Source: Cutibacterium acnes (GTDB lineage Bacteria > Actinomycetota > Actinomycetes > Propionibacteriales > Propionibacteriaceae). Taken from it: a stretch of 64,000 nucleotides of DNA. The stretch is taken from the NCBI RefSeq assembly GCF_003030305.1, contig NZ_CP023676.1, positions 1,116,001-1,180,000 on the forward strand, read 5' to 3'. Below, in pieces: positions 50,258-59,561 of the stretch. Both the position numbers and the translations under genes were made by a program. The notes under the pieces are model-generated. The model was not told where the DNA came from. It saw nothing but the letters and a program-made list of their open reading frames with translations, and did not search any database. Position 1 is the stretch's first letter; each line of letters starts with the position of its first letter.

Positions 50258-51274
50258 TCAGTTGTCCAGGTCGCCCCCGCGGCGGGGGTGATAATCAGGC
50301 TTGTCGTCGTCGGAAGTATCATCGCTACTGCGTCGGGGACCAGAGCCTTGAGTGTCGGGATCGTCGTTGCTGGGTCCATCATCCTCGTCGATCGAGCGCA
50401 GGAAGTCTTCGACTTCAGCACCGATGTCCTCGGCATCTGGGACGGCAACTTGCGTTGTGCCGAGCTCTCGCTGGGCAACCCGGGAGTCATACTGCTCCTC
50501 TAGAGCATGGAGCATAGCTTTGAGCTCTTCAGAATTATTGACCTGGGTATCGATCTCGGCGCGGACTGTGTTGGCAGCTACAGCCAAGGAGTTGATGGGT
50601 AGTGCCAGGCCGGTTGCTCCTCGTAATGCCTCCACGAGGGCGCGAGCCGATTCAGGATAATCCAGATCGGCTAAGTAATGGGGTACATGGGAGGCAAGCC
50701 CGATGACAGCGTGGTTCGTTTCCCCCAACCGCTGACCGAGTACGACGGGGAATGAGGCCGGTACCTGAAGGCGGCCGAAGGGAGACGTCGAGCCCAAAAT
50801 GAGTTCAGGTCGTGATGCCCAGCGTGTGACTATGGCAGGACGGGTGTGAGGGGTCGGTATCGGGATCGAATCGGTAATGACGGTCAGTCGGATCCCCATA
50901 GAGTCGACAAGACTCGTTAGAGACGACACCAACGATTCCCAGCCGAGAGCCGGCTCTGGGCCTTCCAATACAAGGAACGCTTGGCCAAGTTGATCGGTGA
51001 CTTCGTGCAGCACGAGGCGGGGGCGCTCGTACCCCTCGAAGTGGTCGGTGTCGAAGATGATGGGCTGACGGGAATCGCGATGGTCCAGCAACAGATCAAT
51101 GTCGAATTCCCCGAGCTCGTGGTGGGGAAGCTGGGATAAGATGGCGTCGCGCACCCGTGCCTGTACCAGACCGGTGTCACTAAAAGACTGCACCAGAGTG
51201 ATGAGAGCGGACACCTCCTGATCAGGACCCACGATTCCGGGATGCCAGCTGAAGCGATTGCTCTGCCGATCCAT
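50258..51274 (-). CDS. PAC2 family protein
   Basis: A 338-residue protein of the PAC2/proteasome-assembly-chaperone-like family (Rv2125/Rv2714 type). Visible features: RVRDAILSQLPHHELGEFDIDLLLDHRDSRQPIIFDTDHFEGYERPRLVLHEV, FLVLEGPEPALGWE and GLASHVPHYLADLDYPESARALVEAL. A C-terminal acidic tail (from about residue 280) is low complexity. These bacteria carry no obvious proteasome genes in this window, so the name is a fold label. ATG 51274 has AAAGGAGG upstream. It precedes the hsp70 pseudogene by 35 bp. Confidence 0.82.
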   Translation of the reverse strand: MDRQSNRFSWHPGIVGPDQEVSALITLVQSFSDTGLVQARVRDAILSQLPHHELGEFDIDLLLDHRDSRQPIIFDTDHFEGYERPRLVLHEVTDQLGQAFLVLEGPEPALGWESLVSSLTSLVDSMGIRLTVITDSIPIPTPHTRPAIVTRWASRPELILGSTSPFGRLQVPASFPVVLGQRLGETNHAVIGLASHVPHYLADLDYPESARALVEALRGATGLALPINSLAVAANTVRAEIDTQVNNSEELKAMLHALEEQYDSRVAQRELGTTQVAVPDAEDIGAEVEDFLRSIDEDDGPSNDDPDTQGSGPRRSSDDTSDDDKPDYHPRRGGDLDN

Positions 51275-51388
51275 GGGCGTCCTCCTTTCCGTCGGGGCAG
51301 GTTGGTATAACCCCGTGAGTCTTCACTCTATTCCGTTGTGCTGATAGGTAGCCTGACCGCGTCGCCAATCGACCGAAGGACGGATTAC

Positions 51389-52165
51389 ATGAGGATGACG
51401 CGCCGAGCAACAACCGCAGTCGCCGTGGCAGGGCTGTCCTTGCTTGCCGGGTGCTCACAGACCAACGGAACAGTGCCCGGGGTCAGCGACTCCCCTGATG
51501 CGTGGTGGACGAGCTTACCGTCTGCGACGAGTGGGTCTGCCAGCTCCAGGGCGGCTACGCACGCTGCCGGTACGGCATCAGCGACGACCACTCCAGCGCC
51601 CGCAGCGGCCAGCGGTCCGTGCGGTTATGCCGTCGCGGGCAAGGCTGCTCGCCCAGTTGATATGCCGCCTTCTGACAATATCGAAAAGACTGGTTCCACC
51701 ACCGTCACTCTTACGATTAATGACGCTCCCGTGGTGCTTACTGTTGATCGGGCGATGGCCCCCTGTGCCGCCAACGCGTTTATCTCGTTGGCCGAGCAGG
51801 GCTATTACAACGACACCTCATGTCACAAATTATCTACGGGAGATGCCAAGTACCTCCAGTGCGGTGACCCTTCCGGAACCGGGAATGGTGGTCCAGGATA
51901 CTCCTATCCCGTTGAGAAGGAAGCCAAGGCCGGAGGATCAGTTGGCTCCGGCACTCTTGCCTTGGTCGCCGATTCCCAGCATCGGCTGGGCTCGCAATTC
52001 GCCCTGGTTTATGGTGACTCCAAGCTGTCGGATTCCTTCCTCGTCATTGGAAGTATCGATAAGGACGGTGCTGGGAGCATCTCTGACATCGCTCATAAGG
52101 GGCTCGCTGACGATGGCCTTACTCCAAAGGTCGACACCAAGATTGGCTCGGTTGTGATGGGCTGA
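51389..52165 (+). CDS. Lipoprotein with cyclophilin-type peptidyl-prolyl isomerase domain
   Basis: A 258-residue exported lipoprotein. The signal peptide MRMTRRATTAVAVAGLSLLAGC has a lipobox with Cys22. A ~70-residue Ala/Ser/Thr linker follows. The cyclophilin domain starts about residue 95: TVTLTINDAPVVLTVDRAMAPCAANAFISLAEQGYYNDTSCHKLSTGDAKYLQCGDPSGTGNGGPGYSYP and SQFALVYGDSKL. The CHKLSTGDAKYLQCGDPSGTG segment stands where HRVI.GFM.QGGDP occurs in active enzymes; the catalytic Arg is not evident, so activity may be reduced. GAAGGA precedes the ATG. Confidence 0.87.
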   Translation: MRMTRRATTAVAVAGLSLLAGCSQTNGTVPGVSDSPDAWWTSLPSATSGSASSRAATHAAGTASATTTPAPAAASGPCGYAVAGKAARPVDMPPSDNIEKTGSTTVTLTINDAPVVLTVDRAMAPCAANAFISLAEQGYYNDTSCHKLSTGDAKYLQCGDPSGTGNGGPGYSYPVEKEAKAGGSVGSGTLALVADSQHRLGSQFALVYGDSKLSDSFLVIGSIDKDGAGSISDIAHKGLADDGLTPKVDTKIGSVVMG

Positions 52166-52168
52166 GCC

Positions 52169-52987
52169 TTAGCGAGGGGTGAGAGGCCCCTGGCACCGTG
52201 ATAGGAAGGCCGCTAGCACTTGCACGAAGACTCCCGGCTGGTCTGAATGCACCCAGTGGCCGGAATTCTTAATACGGATTCGGCGCACTTGGGGGAAAAG
52301 TTCGTGCATGGCTTGGGAATGGTCGGGGCCGACATAGTCCGATTGCTCGGCGGTGATCCAGAGCGCTGGCCCTTCCCAGATCGAGGTAACCGGCGGCCAG
52401 GAACCGATATCGGACAGTCCATTGCCCAATAGATCGAGATTCATTTGCCAATACCAGCGTTCATGATTGCTGGTTTCATGGCGCAAGTTTTGCAAGAGGA
52501 ACTGCCGGATGTTCGGGTCAGGCACCCCGTCGGACATGTGCTCTTCGGCTTGTCGGCGGGTGGTCAAGGCTGTCAGATTCACCGACTTCATGGCGTCGAC
52601 GAGAGGTGCCAGGCGTGTGAGACGCGAATCCACCGGGGCCATGTCGACGACGGTGAGGCTACGGGCTAAGTCAGGGTTGTCGAGGACCGTCCGCATGACA
52701 ACTTTGCCACCCATCGAGTGACCCAGCAGGTGGGCTGGACGGTTCCCACTGGTGGCTTTGACGGTGGCTGCCAAGGAGTCGGCCATGTCGCGATAAGAAA
52801 AAGTTTGGGTCCAGGGAGATCGGCCGTGGTTCGGCAGATCGACGAGGATACAGCGATAGGCGTCGGGGTCGGTAGCAAGGAGATCCTTCGCCACGCGGGT
52901 GAAGTTCTTTCCTTGCCCAAATACCCCGTGACACCAATACACGTCCTGCTGGCCGTTCCCGAGGGTGGTCAGATGAAGCTTATTCAT
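52169..52987 (-). CDS. Alpha/beta hydrolase
   Basis: A 272-residue hydrolase. VYWCHGVFGQGKNF forms the oxyanion-hole region, LVDLPNHGRSPW a typical strand-loop, AHLLGHSMGGKVVM the nucleophile elbow with Ser in GHSMG, and NSGHWVHSDQPGVF the catalytic His. The best resemblance is to YbfF-type esterases, but the substrate is unknown. ATG 52987 has GGAGATC upstream. The start overlaps the stop of the small upstream gene by four bases, so the two are coupled. Confidence 0.88.
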   Translation of the reverse strand: MNKLHLTTLGNGQQDVYWCHGVFGQGKNFTRVAKDLLATDPDAYRCILVDLPNHGRSPWTQTFSYRDMADSLAATVKATSGNRPAHLLGHSMGGKVVMRTVLDNPDLARSLTVVDMAPVDSRLTRLAPLVDAMKSVNLTALTTRRQAEEHMSDGVPDPNIRQFLLQNLRHETSNHERWYWQMNLDLLGNGLSDIGSWPPVTSIWEGPALWITAEQSDYVGPDHSQAMHELFPQVRRIRIKNSGHWVHSDQPGVFVQVLAAFLSRCQGPLTPR

Positions 52988-53271
52988 GGGCGAGATCTCC
53001 AACACCCGGTGTGCCAGTGACGACGTTCCTCGACCGGGGACCTGGAGAACATCGATGGTTCATGTGGCCAGGCAACGACATGTGGGGTTCCTGGCTGGAT
53101 TGGATGCAGACACCCCGGACAGGTATAAACCTTGAGCGCTCGGCCGGCGGGCACCGTGCGCACGACGTGCTGACCATCTCTCTTGTGCTCAGGGCGCGGG
53201 TGACTAGCCGTATTGAGGGGTCGGGGCGGGCGCTGCCATTTGCGCGAACCATGATGACGACCCATGGGTCC
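52984..53271 (-). CDS. Small conserved actinobacterial protein (CPGC...H zinc-ribbon-like)
   Basis: About 95 residues. The C-terminal half [32 protein letters not shown]...RRHWHTGCW is conserved in actinobacterial proteins often labelled ATP/GTP-binding, although no P-loop is seen. CxxC and HWHxxCW suggest a metal site. The N-terminus is basic ([13 protein letters not shown]). The start is uncertain: ATG 53271, ATG 53262 or a longer frame from 53328. The last overlaps the nucS leader on the other strand. Coupled to the hydrolase by a 4-bp overlap. Confidence 0.65.
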   Translation of the reverse strand, partial: GPMGRHHGSRKWQRPPRPLNTASHPRPEHKRDGQHVVRTVPAGRALKVYTCPGCLHPIQPGTPHVVAWPHEPSMFSRSPVEERRHWHTGCWRSRP

Positions 53272-53363
53272 CATTGTGCCCCACGTGGTGGCCGAGAGAA
53301 CAATGCCGAGAGACGGACCTTGTGTCAATGAGTTCGAGGGGCGACGAGGTAGAGTTCCACACC

Positions 53364-54071
53364 GTGCGTCTCGTCATTGCCCAGTGCCAGGTCGACTATA
53401 CCGGCCGTCTTACTGCCCATTTGCCGTGGGCTAAGCGGCTCATCGTCGTCAAATCAGATAATTCGGTAAGCGTTCACGCAGACGACCGGGCGTATAAGCC
53501 CCTGAATTGGATGAGTTCCCCGTGCACATTGACGATTCGTCCTTGCCTGCCCGATGAACCGGCGGCCACCGCCGCTGTCGACGCCGAAGAGGTTTGGGAA
53601 GTTGACGCCCCGACCGGCGACCATCTCCAAATCCTGCTGGGACCGAAGGTGCTCGATGTCACCGAGGAATTGGGTATTGACCCGGGCCTGCAGAAGGATG
53701 GGGTAGAGGCTCATCTCCAGGAATTACTGGCTGAGAATCCTAACACTTTCGGCGATGGCTGGTCGCTGGTCCGTCGTGAGTACATGACGCCTATCGGTCC
53801 GGTTGACCTGCTTTGTCGCGATGCCGACGGGGTCTATGTCGCTGTCGAAGTCAAGAGGCGCGGTGAGATGGATGGGGTGGAGCAACTCACCCGGTATCTT
53901 GAACTGCTCAATAGAGATCACTTGTTAGGTGATCGCGTGCGCGGGGTTTTCGCCGCCCAAAAGATCAAGCCGCAGGCGCGTACCCTAGCCGTTGATCGCG
54001 GGATCGAGTGCGTCACTATCGATTACGACGCTCTGCGTGGCATGGACCATCCGGAGGACCGTCTCTTCTGA
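53364..54071 (+). CDS. nucS: Mismatch-specific endonuclease NucS (EndoMS)
   Basis: A 235-residue nuclease responsible for mismatch correction in actinobacteria lacking MutS/MutL. The N-terminal domain ([53 protein letters not shown]) matches mycobacterial NucS very closely. The C-terminal RecB-like domain carries [24 protein letters not shown] with the Asp and ExK catalytic residues, and [18 protein letters not shown] 53364 gives the standard start; an ATG at 53328 is also in frame. A long GC hairpin follows. Confidence 0.94.
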   Translation: MRLVIAQCQVDYTGRLTAHLPWAKRLIVVKSDNSVSVHADDRAYKPLNWMSSPCTLTIRPCLPDEPAATAAVDAEEVWEVDAPTGDHLQILLGPKVLDVTEELGIDPGLQKDGVEAHLQELLAENPNTFGDGWSLVRREYMTPIGPVDLLCRDADGVYVAVEVKRRGEMDGVEQLTRYLELLNRDHLLGDRVRGVFAAQKIKPQARTLAVDRGIECVTIDYDALRGMDHPEDRLF

Positions 54072-54076
54072 CGTGC

Positions 54077-54125
54077 ACACGGCTGCGGGGCTTATGACCT
54101 CCTGACCAGGGTCCCGCCGCCGTGT
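54077..54125. terminator. Terminator between nucS and the coiled-coil gene
   Basis: ACACGGC-T-GCGGG pairs with CCCGC-C-GCCGTGT (12 paired bases, one mismatch) around a 23-nt loop between the convergent genes. Confidence 0.65.
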
Positions 54126-54133
54126 TATCAACG

Positions 54134-55471
54134 TCACTTCCCAGGCCTAATGCCTTGAGGAAGGACCTGTGTTTTCTCATTGTCAGCCTCGTCGGCAGCA
54201 GTTGCACCGCTGGGTTGGGCGGACTCACCATCCTTGACTGCCGGAATAACCTGCGTGCGCTGACTGGCCAGGTCGTTGAGAGGAGCAGTCTCCTTATCGT
54301 CGGCCATCGACTGATCGGCCTGAGTATTCTGGCTGGCGGCTGGTTTCTGCTGGGCCTGTGAACTCTTCGGACTAATGACGATGGTGGCGTCATCGGCGGT
54401 CGCCCCCTCTGCTTCTTCAGCGAAGGGATCAGTGTCGGGGTAATCGCTTTCGGCTTCTCCGGCCAGGGCCTTGAGATTATTGAGCTGCGCGATGACAGCC
54501 TTCTTGCGTTGGAGCAGAGCGGCAGTTTCGCGCTCAAGCTGTTCCTTACGCCAGGCGTACTGCTCTTCGAGACGTTCCTTCATCATGGCGGCCTGACGGT
54601 GGGCAGTCGCGATACGATTCTCGGCGTCACGAGCAGCCTGGTTGCGTGTGGTCTCGGCCTCTTCCAGAGCGCTCTGACGAATAGCGTCGGCCTCCTGGGT
54701 GCGCTTGGTGACATTGTCGCTGCTGGCCTGCTGATGGACGGTCGCCTGTTCGAGCAGCTGCTTGATTTTGGCTGTGGCCTCATCGTGGCTGGTGCGGGCC
54801 TCGTTAGTAATGTTCTCGGCTTCTTGCCGCGCCTTGGTCGTGATAGTTGCGGCCTCCGAACGAGCCTGATCGAGGATCTGGGCAACCTGGGCGCGAGTAT
54901 TCTGATCGATGGTGGCGGCCTTCGTGCGAGCCTCGGTAACAATCGCCTCGGCATGAGTGCCGGCCTGCTCAACGATAGTGCGGGCCTGTAGGCGGGCCTG
55001 CTCGATTGCGGTTCGTGAATCCTTGGCCGCCTGATCGCGCAGCTCGCGCTGGTTGGCTAGCCCTGCGACCCGGATATCGTCGGACTCAGTCTGGGCCGCG
55101 GCTCGCATATCGGCAGCAACCCGGCGTCCCTCCTCTTTGATGCGCTCGGCTTCGCGACCGGCCATGGCGACGATGTCTTTAGCCTGGGCTTCGGCGGCGG
55201 TTAGGATTTCGGTCGCGTGCACCCCCAGACGCTTGAAATCACTCTGAGTAGCCTCGGCCTGGGCCTGAGATACCTGCCCACGCAGGTGCCGGGTGAGTTG
55301 TTTCAGGGTCGATACCTGTTGCTCAATCTCTCGGACGTAGTTATCGACGCTGGTGCGGTCGTAACCCCACATTGAATGGGTGAAACTACCGGCTGCGCTG
55401 GCGGTGTCGTCGAAGAGGTTGAGTCCGGTCTCTTCGTCGAACTGGCCGTCAGAAACGTCTTTTGTGCTCAC
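54134..55471 (-). CDS. DivIVA-like coiled-coil protein
   Basis: A 445-residue protein. The N-terminal FTHSMWGYDRTSVDNYVREIEQQVSTLKQLTRHL resembles the lipid-binding GYDR..VD.YV motif of DivIVA. A long Ala/Glu/Gln/Arg-rich coiled coil with repeated EA.I...AR..A units covers residues ~50-335. The C-terminal 110 residues are disordered and acidic with TQV repeats (RTQVIPAV, KTQVLPQG). Relatives in Streptomyces (FilP/Scy type) build polar or cytoskeletal scaffolds, so a role in polar growth or division is inferred. GTG 55471 has GGAAGGGG upstream. Confidence 0.78.
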   Translation of the reverse strand: MSTKDVSDGQFDEETGLNLFDDTASAAGSFTHSMWGYDRTSVDNYVREIEQQVSTLKQLTRHLRGQVSQAQAEATQSDFKRLGVHATEILTAAEAQAKDIVAMAGREAERIKEEGRRVAADMRAAAQTESDDIRVAGLANQRELRDQAAKDSRTAIEQARLQARTIVEQAGTHAEAIVTEARTKAATIDQNTRAQVAQILDQARSEAATITTKARQEAENITNEARTSHDEATAKIKQLLEQATVHQQASSDNVTKRTQEADAIRQSALEEAETTRNQAARDAENRIATAHRQAAMMKERLEEQYAWRKEQLERETAALLQRKKAVIAQLNNLKALAGEAESDYPDTDPFAEEAEGATADDATIVISPKSSQAQQKPAASQNTQADQSMADDKETAPLNDLASQRTQVIPAVKDGESAQPSGATAADEADNEKTQVLPQGIRPGK

Positions 55472-55552
55472 CGATGGTCCCCTTCCAGTAGGTGAATCCA
55501 ACGGTACCAATCAAGACCGAATGACAACTGTGCAACTCACCGGAACGAAACA

Positions 55553-55586
55553 GACCCCGGGGCCAAGATAAACCGGTCCCGGGGTC
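55553..55586. terminator. Hairpin after mce
   Basis: GACCCCGGG and CCCGGGGTC form a 9-bp perfect stem with a 16-nt loop, 18 bp after the mce stop on the minus strand. Likely mce terminator. Confidence 0.7.
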
Positions 55587-55604
55587 AACCTCAGTGACGT
55601 GACG

Positions 55605-56063
55605 TTAGTCCTTGTAAGGCATGCCGCCGGCCGGGGGCTCGGTGATCTCGATGAGGAGACCGCCGGTGTACTTGGGGTGAAGGAAGATGACACGGGAGCC
55701 AGCGGTTCCGATGGAGGGCTCGCCGGTGAAGACGGCGCCACGCTCCTTGAGGGTGGCGATCGTCTTGTCCAGGTTGTAGGTGCGGTAGCACACCTGCTGG
55801 ATCATATTCTTATTCTTGGAAATGTACTTTCCAATGGTGCTGTCTTCGCTGAGCGGGGCGAGCAACTGAACGACGGTCGACTCCTCGCCGCGCTTGCCGG
55901 TACCGAGCATGGCCTCCTCGACGCCATGTCCCTCGTTCTTCTCACGGAAGAGCACCCGGAAGCCCAGCACGTCGCAGTGGTACTTGATGGCCTCGTCCAT
56001 GTCCTTGACGGCAAAACCGACGTGATCAATACACGCAAAAGGATCGTTGTTGAAGTTCTCCAT
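55605..56063 (-). CDS. mce: Methylmalonyl-CoA epimerase
   Basis: Interconverts (R)- and (S)-methylmalonyl-CoA in the Wood-Werkman propionate cycle, central to propionibacterial fermentation. A 152-residue vicinal-oxygen-chelate protein: CIDHVGFAVKDMDEAIKYHCDVLGF, STVVQLLAPLSEDSTIGKYI, and GSRVIFLHPKYTGGLLIEITEPP give the metal His, Gln, His and Glu positions, resembling the P. shermanii enzyme. ATG 56063 (MENFNNDPF) is used; an earlier in-frame start at 56096 is unlikely. In mycobacteria a thiolase gene lies beside the homologue; here that place is an apparently empty region. Confidence 0.92.
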   Translation of the reverse strand: MENFNNDPFACIDHVGFAVKDMDEAIKYHCDVLGFRVLFREKNEGHGVEEAMLGTGKRGEESTVVQLLAPLSEDSTIGKYISKNKNMIQQVCYRTYNLDKTIATLKERGAVFTGEPSIGTAGSRVIFLHPKYTGGLLIEITEPPAGGMPYKD

Positions 56064-56639
56064 GGCCCAATCGTTGCACTGTCCACCAGGGTCCAACCAG
56101 GCGGGGTAGGTATTCCGGGAGCCTTATGCACAGGTGTGCTGCAGGCGATGGAACGCTGTGGCCTCTGTGCTCAGTGGTTCGCACAGCTCGCCGCCGGACA
56201 AATAATGCCGACGCGGTGAGCAGGCCATTCTTGCGTCAAGAGTGGTGATAGAGCGCCCTTGTGTCCGGCTGCGTGTCGAGCAAGGAGTCTTGTGGTGAGA
56301 CGCCCCCTTTCTCATGGCAGTGATAGCAGCCGCGTGGGGAGCGCCTCGCTTTCATCTCGGTCACATGGGCCGTTTGGTCACTACCGCTATGCGCGAGTGC
56401 ATGGGATTTCCGATCAGCAGCTGGCGCGATGCTCAGACGTGCATCTTTGATATTTCTGTTCTACCACCGTTCCTGGGGCGGTGTTCGGCTACGGCCATGT
56501 CGCCTTCGAGTCTGGAGGGATGAGGGTCTACCTGAGATTAGCTATGTCGACGAGTCAGAGGAGTGCGATCTGACGATCCAGTGGGTGATTGAGATGGTTG
56601 GCCTGCGGACCAATGTGGCCTATCCACAACCACCATACG
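56064..56639. other. 576-bp region with no convincing gene
   Basis: Short open frames exist on both strands but none shows a recognisable family or a good ribosome site. One plus-strand frame around 56477-56528 reads VFGYGHVAFESGGMRVYLRL, which faintly resembles a vicinal-oxygen-chelate strand and could be a decayed fragment. The right half leads to the pgm hairpin. The left end must hold the mce promoter. Confidence 0.45.
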
Positions 56640-56690
56640 CAACGCAATATCGCCCCGACCACTTCGAGGGGTCGGGGCGATATTGCGTTG
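56640..56690. terminator. 21-bp perfect hairpin after pgm
   Basis: The left arm runs 56640-56660 and the right arm 56670-56690, perfectly complementary, with a 9-nt loop ACTTCGAGG. It lies six bases past the pgm stop on the minus strand. It is the longest perfect stem in the window and the likely pgm terminator, although no T-tract follows. Confidence 0.75.
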
Positions 56691-56696
56691 GGTCCT

Positions 56697-58328
56697 TCAG
56701 CCTTTGAGAGCTTGATCGACGATGTGGCGGGCCTCTTCCTGGACGGCGGCCAAATGGTCAGCATCACGCAGGGACTCAGCGTAGATCTTGTACTTGTCTT
56801 CGGTGCCCGAAGGGCGAGCTGCGAACCAGGCATTTTCGGTCATGACCTTGATACCACCAATCGCTGCGCCATTGCCTGGGGCTTTGGTGAGGATCTTCTC
56901 GATTTTCTCGCCAGCGATAGTGTTAGCGGAGACGTCGTCAGGGGAGAGAGCCTTGAGGCGGGCCTTCTGCTCGCGGTTGGCATCGGCGTCGATACGGGCA
57001 TAGTAAGACTTGCCGAAGCGGTCCTCTAGATCGGCGTAATGCTCGGACGGGGAGCGGCCAGTAACAGCTTTAATCTCACTAGCGAGCAGGGCCAGCAGGA
57101 TGCCGTCCTTATCCGTGGTCCACGTCTGGCCGTCGAGATCAAGGAACGACGCTCCGGCTGATTCCTCGCCACCAAAACCGATATCCCCGCGCATGAGGCC
57201 AGGAACGAACCACTTGAAACCCACTGGTACTTCAATGAGACGACGTCCCAGGTCAGCCGCCACTTTATCGATGAGGGAGGAGCTCACGAGAGTCTTGCCG
57301 ATACCGGCGTCAGGGCGCCACCCTGGACGATGAGCAAAGAGGTAACCAATCGCCACAGCTAGGTAGGCGTTCGGATTCATAAGGCCGGCGTCTGGCGTGA
57401 CGATGCCGTGGCGGTCAGAGTCGGCGTCGTTTCCAGTCGCGATGTCGTAAGCATCCTTGTTCGCGATGAGAGAGGCCATCGCTGAAGGGGACGAGCAGTC
57501 CATCCGGATCTTGCCGTCAGAGTCAAGGGTCATGAATCGCCAAGTTGGATCAACCGTGGGGTTAACGACCGTCAGGTCAATACCGAGGTGGTCTGCGATG
57601 TACTCCCAGTACTGAACCGAGGCCCCACCGAGCGGATCGGCGCCGATGTGGACGCCGGCCTCGTCAATAGCGTCGAGGTCTATGGCATTGCGCAGATCGT
57701 CGCAATATGCGCTGCGGTAGTCGTAACGGGAGACCTCGTTGCGCACCTGTTCATAAGGTTTACGACGGATACCAGATGGATCGGCGAGCAACTCGTTGGC
57801 GCGGTCAGCAATCCAACCGGTGGCGTCCGTATCGGCCGGGCCACCGTGCGGTGGGTTGTATTTGAATCCGCCATCGCGTGGCGGGTTGTGTGAGGGGGTG
57901 ACGACAATGCCGTCAGCCTGGCGTCCTTCGCTTAAACGGTTGTGAACAATGATGGCCCGTGAGACGGCAGGGGTTGGAGTCCACTCATCGTCATGCTCGG
58001 CGATGACCTCGACGTCGTTGGCGCACAGTACCTCAATGGCGGTCGTCCATGCTGGCATGGATAAAGCATGGGTGTCCTTGCCAATGAAGAGCGGGCCATC
58101 GATTCCCTGACAGGTGCGGTATTCCACAATTGCCTGGGTGGTAGCGGCGATGTGAGCGTCATTGAAAGCGCCGTCGAGAGAGGAGCCGCGGTGACCCGAC
58201 GTGCCGAAGACGACCATCTGATCAGGGTTCGAAGGATCGGGGGAGATGTCGTGGTAGGCCGACAACACGGCATCGACATCGATGAGGTCGGATTCCTGGG
58301 CAGGTTTCCCAGCACGTTCATGAGCCAT
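56697..58328 (-). CDS. pgm: Phosphoglucomutase (alpha-D-glucose-phosphate specific)
   Basis: Interconverts glucose-1-phosphate and glucose-6-phosphate, linking glycolysis to glycogen, trehalose and cell-wall sugars. The 543-residue protein has the phosphoserine loop DGIVVTPSHNPPRDGGFKYNPPHGGPADTD, the metal loop GNDADSDRHGIVTPD, FGGEESAGASFL for sugar binding and RPSGTEDKYKIYAES for phosphate binding. The order and VVFGTSGHRGSSLDGAFN at the N-terminus match E. coli Pgm. Divergent from the thioredoxin-like gene. The products of the GH65/beta-PGM pair downstream enter the same node. Confidence 0.95.
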   Translation of the reverse strand: MAHERAGKPAQESDLIDVDAVLSAYHDISPDPSNPDQMVVFGTSGHRGSSLDGAFNDAHIAATTQAIVEYRTCQGIDGPLFIGKDTHALSMPAWTTAIEVLCANDVEVIAEHDDEWTPTPAVSRAIIVHNRLSEGRQADGIVVTPSHNPPRDGGFKYNPPHGGPADTDATGWIADRANELLADPSGIRRKPYEQVRNEVSRYDYRSAYCDDLRNAIDLDAIDEAGVHIGADPLGGASVQYWEYIADHLGIDLTVVNPTVDPTWRFMTLDSDGKIRMDCSSPSAMASLIANKDAYDIATGNDADSDRHGIVTPDAGLMNPNAYLAVAIGYLFAHRPGWRPDAGIGKTLVSSSLIDKVAADLGRRLIEVPVGFKWFVPGLMRGDIGFGGEESAGASFLDLDGQTWTTDKDGILLALLASEIKAVTGRSPSEHYADLEDRFGKSYYARIDADANREQKARLKALSPDDVSANTIAGEKIEKILTKAPGNGAAIGGIKVMTENAWFAARPSGTEDKYKIYAESLRDADHLAAVQEEARHIVDQALKG

Positions 58329-58451
58329 GCGGCCATTCTCTCACCGACTGGTGCGCCACAACAGATTACTGCCGGGAACAACCTCGTTAACGTGGTTCTC
58401 GGTCATGATCGTCAGCCATCTCGGCGAGGCTCGGTCGGTGCATCTGGTTGA

Positions 58452-59393
58452 ATGGATGACATGTCTTCTGACTCGATTCATCGTCACGATGCCGTCGATC
58501 TGTCGGGGCTGGCGGCCGCAGCCAGTTCCGCTGACTCTCCTGTTGGACCGGCTGCCCACGTCGGTTCGGCAACTGCCAGGACCTGGGTGGTCGAGGGCAC
58601 CGAAGAAAACTTCAACTCGCTACTCCAAAAGTCGGTGCAACATCCAGTGCTGGTGGAATTCACCACGCCTCAGGCCCACGGCGCCAAAGAGATGGAGTCG
58701 CTCCTGCGCCGGGTTACCGATGAGGCCGCGGGTAAGTGGTTGTTGGTCCGCGTCGATATCGACGCCCAGCCCCGACTGGCTCAGAGTCTGGGGGTTAAAG
58801 CCGTTCCCATGCTCGTTGCCGTCATTGGTGGTCAACTCGCCCCGCTGGCTCAGGGCACCATCGACGAGCAGCAGTTCCGTCAGCTCACTGAGCAGGTCAT
58901 CCAGGCAGCTACGTCAGCGGGCATGGTGGGGCGCGCGGAACCGGTGATGGTCGAGGTGAGCAGTGAGGAACCGGTCGGCCCGGATCCTCGTACCGTGGAA
59001 GCTGAGAAGCTCATGGATGCCGGAAAGTTCGACGAGGCTGTCGCGGCCTACGATGCATTACTGGCCTCGGAGCCTAACGATCCGGTCCTTATCGCTGGCC
59101 GTAACGGAGCAGCACTGCTTGGACGGTTGGATGGTAAAGATCCTGCTGCCTTGTTGACCGCTGCCCAACAGCGTCCTGATGATGTTGACGCCCAGCTGGC
59201 TGCCGCGGATGTCGAGCTTATGGGGGGACGTCCCGCTGACGCCTTCAACCGGATCATCCAGGTGGTGCGTTCCACCCATGACGAGGAGCGCGAGACTGCT
59301 CGTACCCGGTTGCTTGACCTTTTTGAGATGGTCGGACAATCTGCCCCCGAGGTTGCCGCAGCTCGCCGTTCGTTGGCGGCCGTGCTGTTCTGA
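58452..59393 (+). CDS. Thioredoxin-like/TPR co-chaperone (YbbN/CnoX-like), cysteine-free
   Basis: A 313-residue protein. A thioredoxin fold (about residues 45-150; PVLVEFTTPQAHGAKEMESLLRRV and LGVKAVPMLVAVIGGQLAPLAQG) is followed by TPR-like helices (EKLMDAGKFDEAVAAYDALLASEPNDP ... AADVELMGGRPADAFNRII). Where thioredoxins have CGPC this has AHGA, so no redox activity is possible there, as in other YbbN proteins with degenerate sites. Homologues in E. coli protect proteins during hypochlorite stress. ATG 58452 or 58461 could start the protein. Confidence 0.85.
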   Translation: MDDMSSDSIHRHDAVDLSGLAAAASSADSPVGPAAHVGSATARTWVVEGTEENFNSLLQKSVQHPVLVEFTTPQAHGAKEMESLLRRVTDEAAGKWLLVRVDIDAQPRLAQSLGVKAVPMLVAVIGGQLAPLAQGTIDEQQFRQLTEQVIQAATSAGMVGRAEPVMVEVSSEEPVGPDPRTVEAEKLMDAGKFDEAVAAYDALLASEPNDPVLIAGRNGAALLGRLDGKDPAALLTAAQQRPDDVDAQLAAADVELMGGRPADAFNRIIQVVRSTHDEERETARTRLLDLFEMVGQSAPEVAAARRSLAAVLF

Positions 59394-59561
59394 GGTTCGC
59401 TTGGTTTGGTGTGCGCGTGAGCTGGAGGACAGGGAAGTCATCTGATCAATTCATATGACTCGCTTCAGAAATCCACGGATTTCAGCCCACAAGGAAGCTG
59501 AATCGTGTCCGCCGTTCGATGTAGGCGAGATCGCAAGCAACCTCCTGGAGATCGAATCGAG

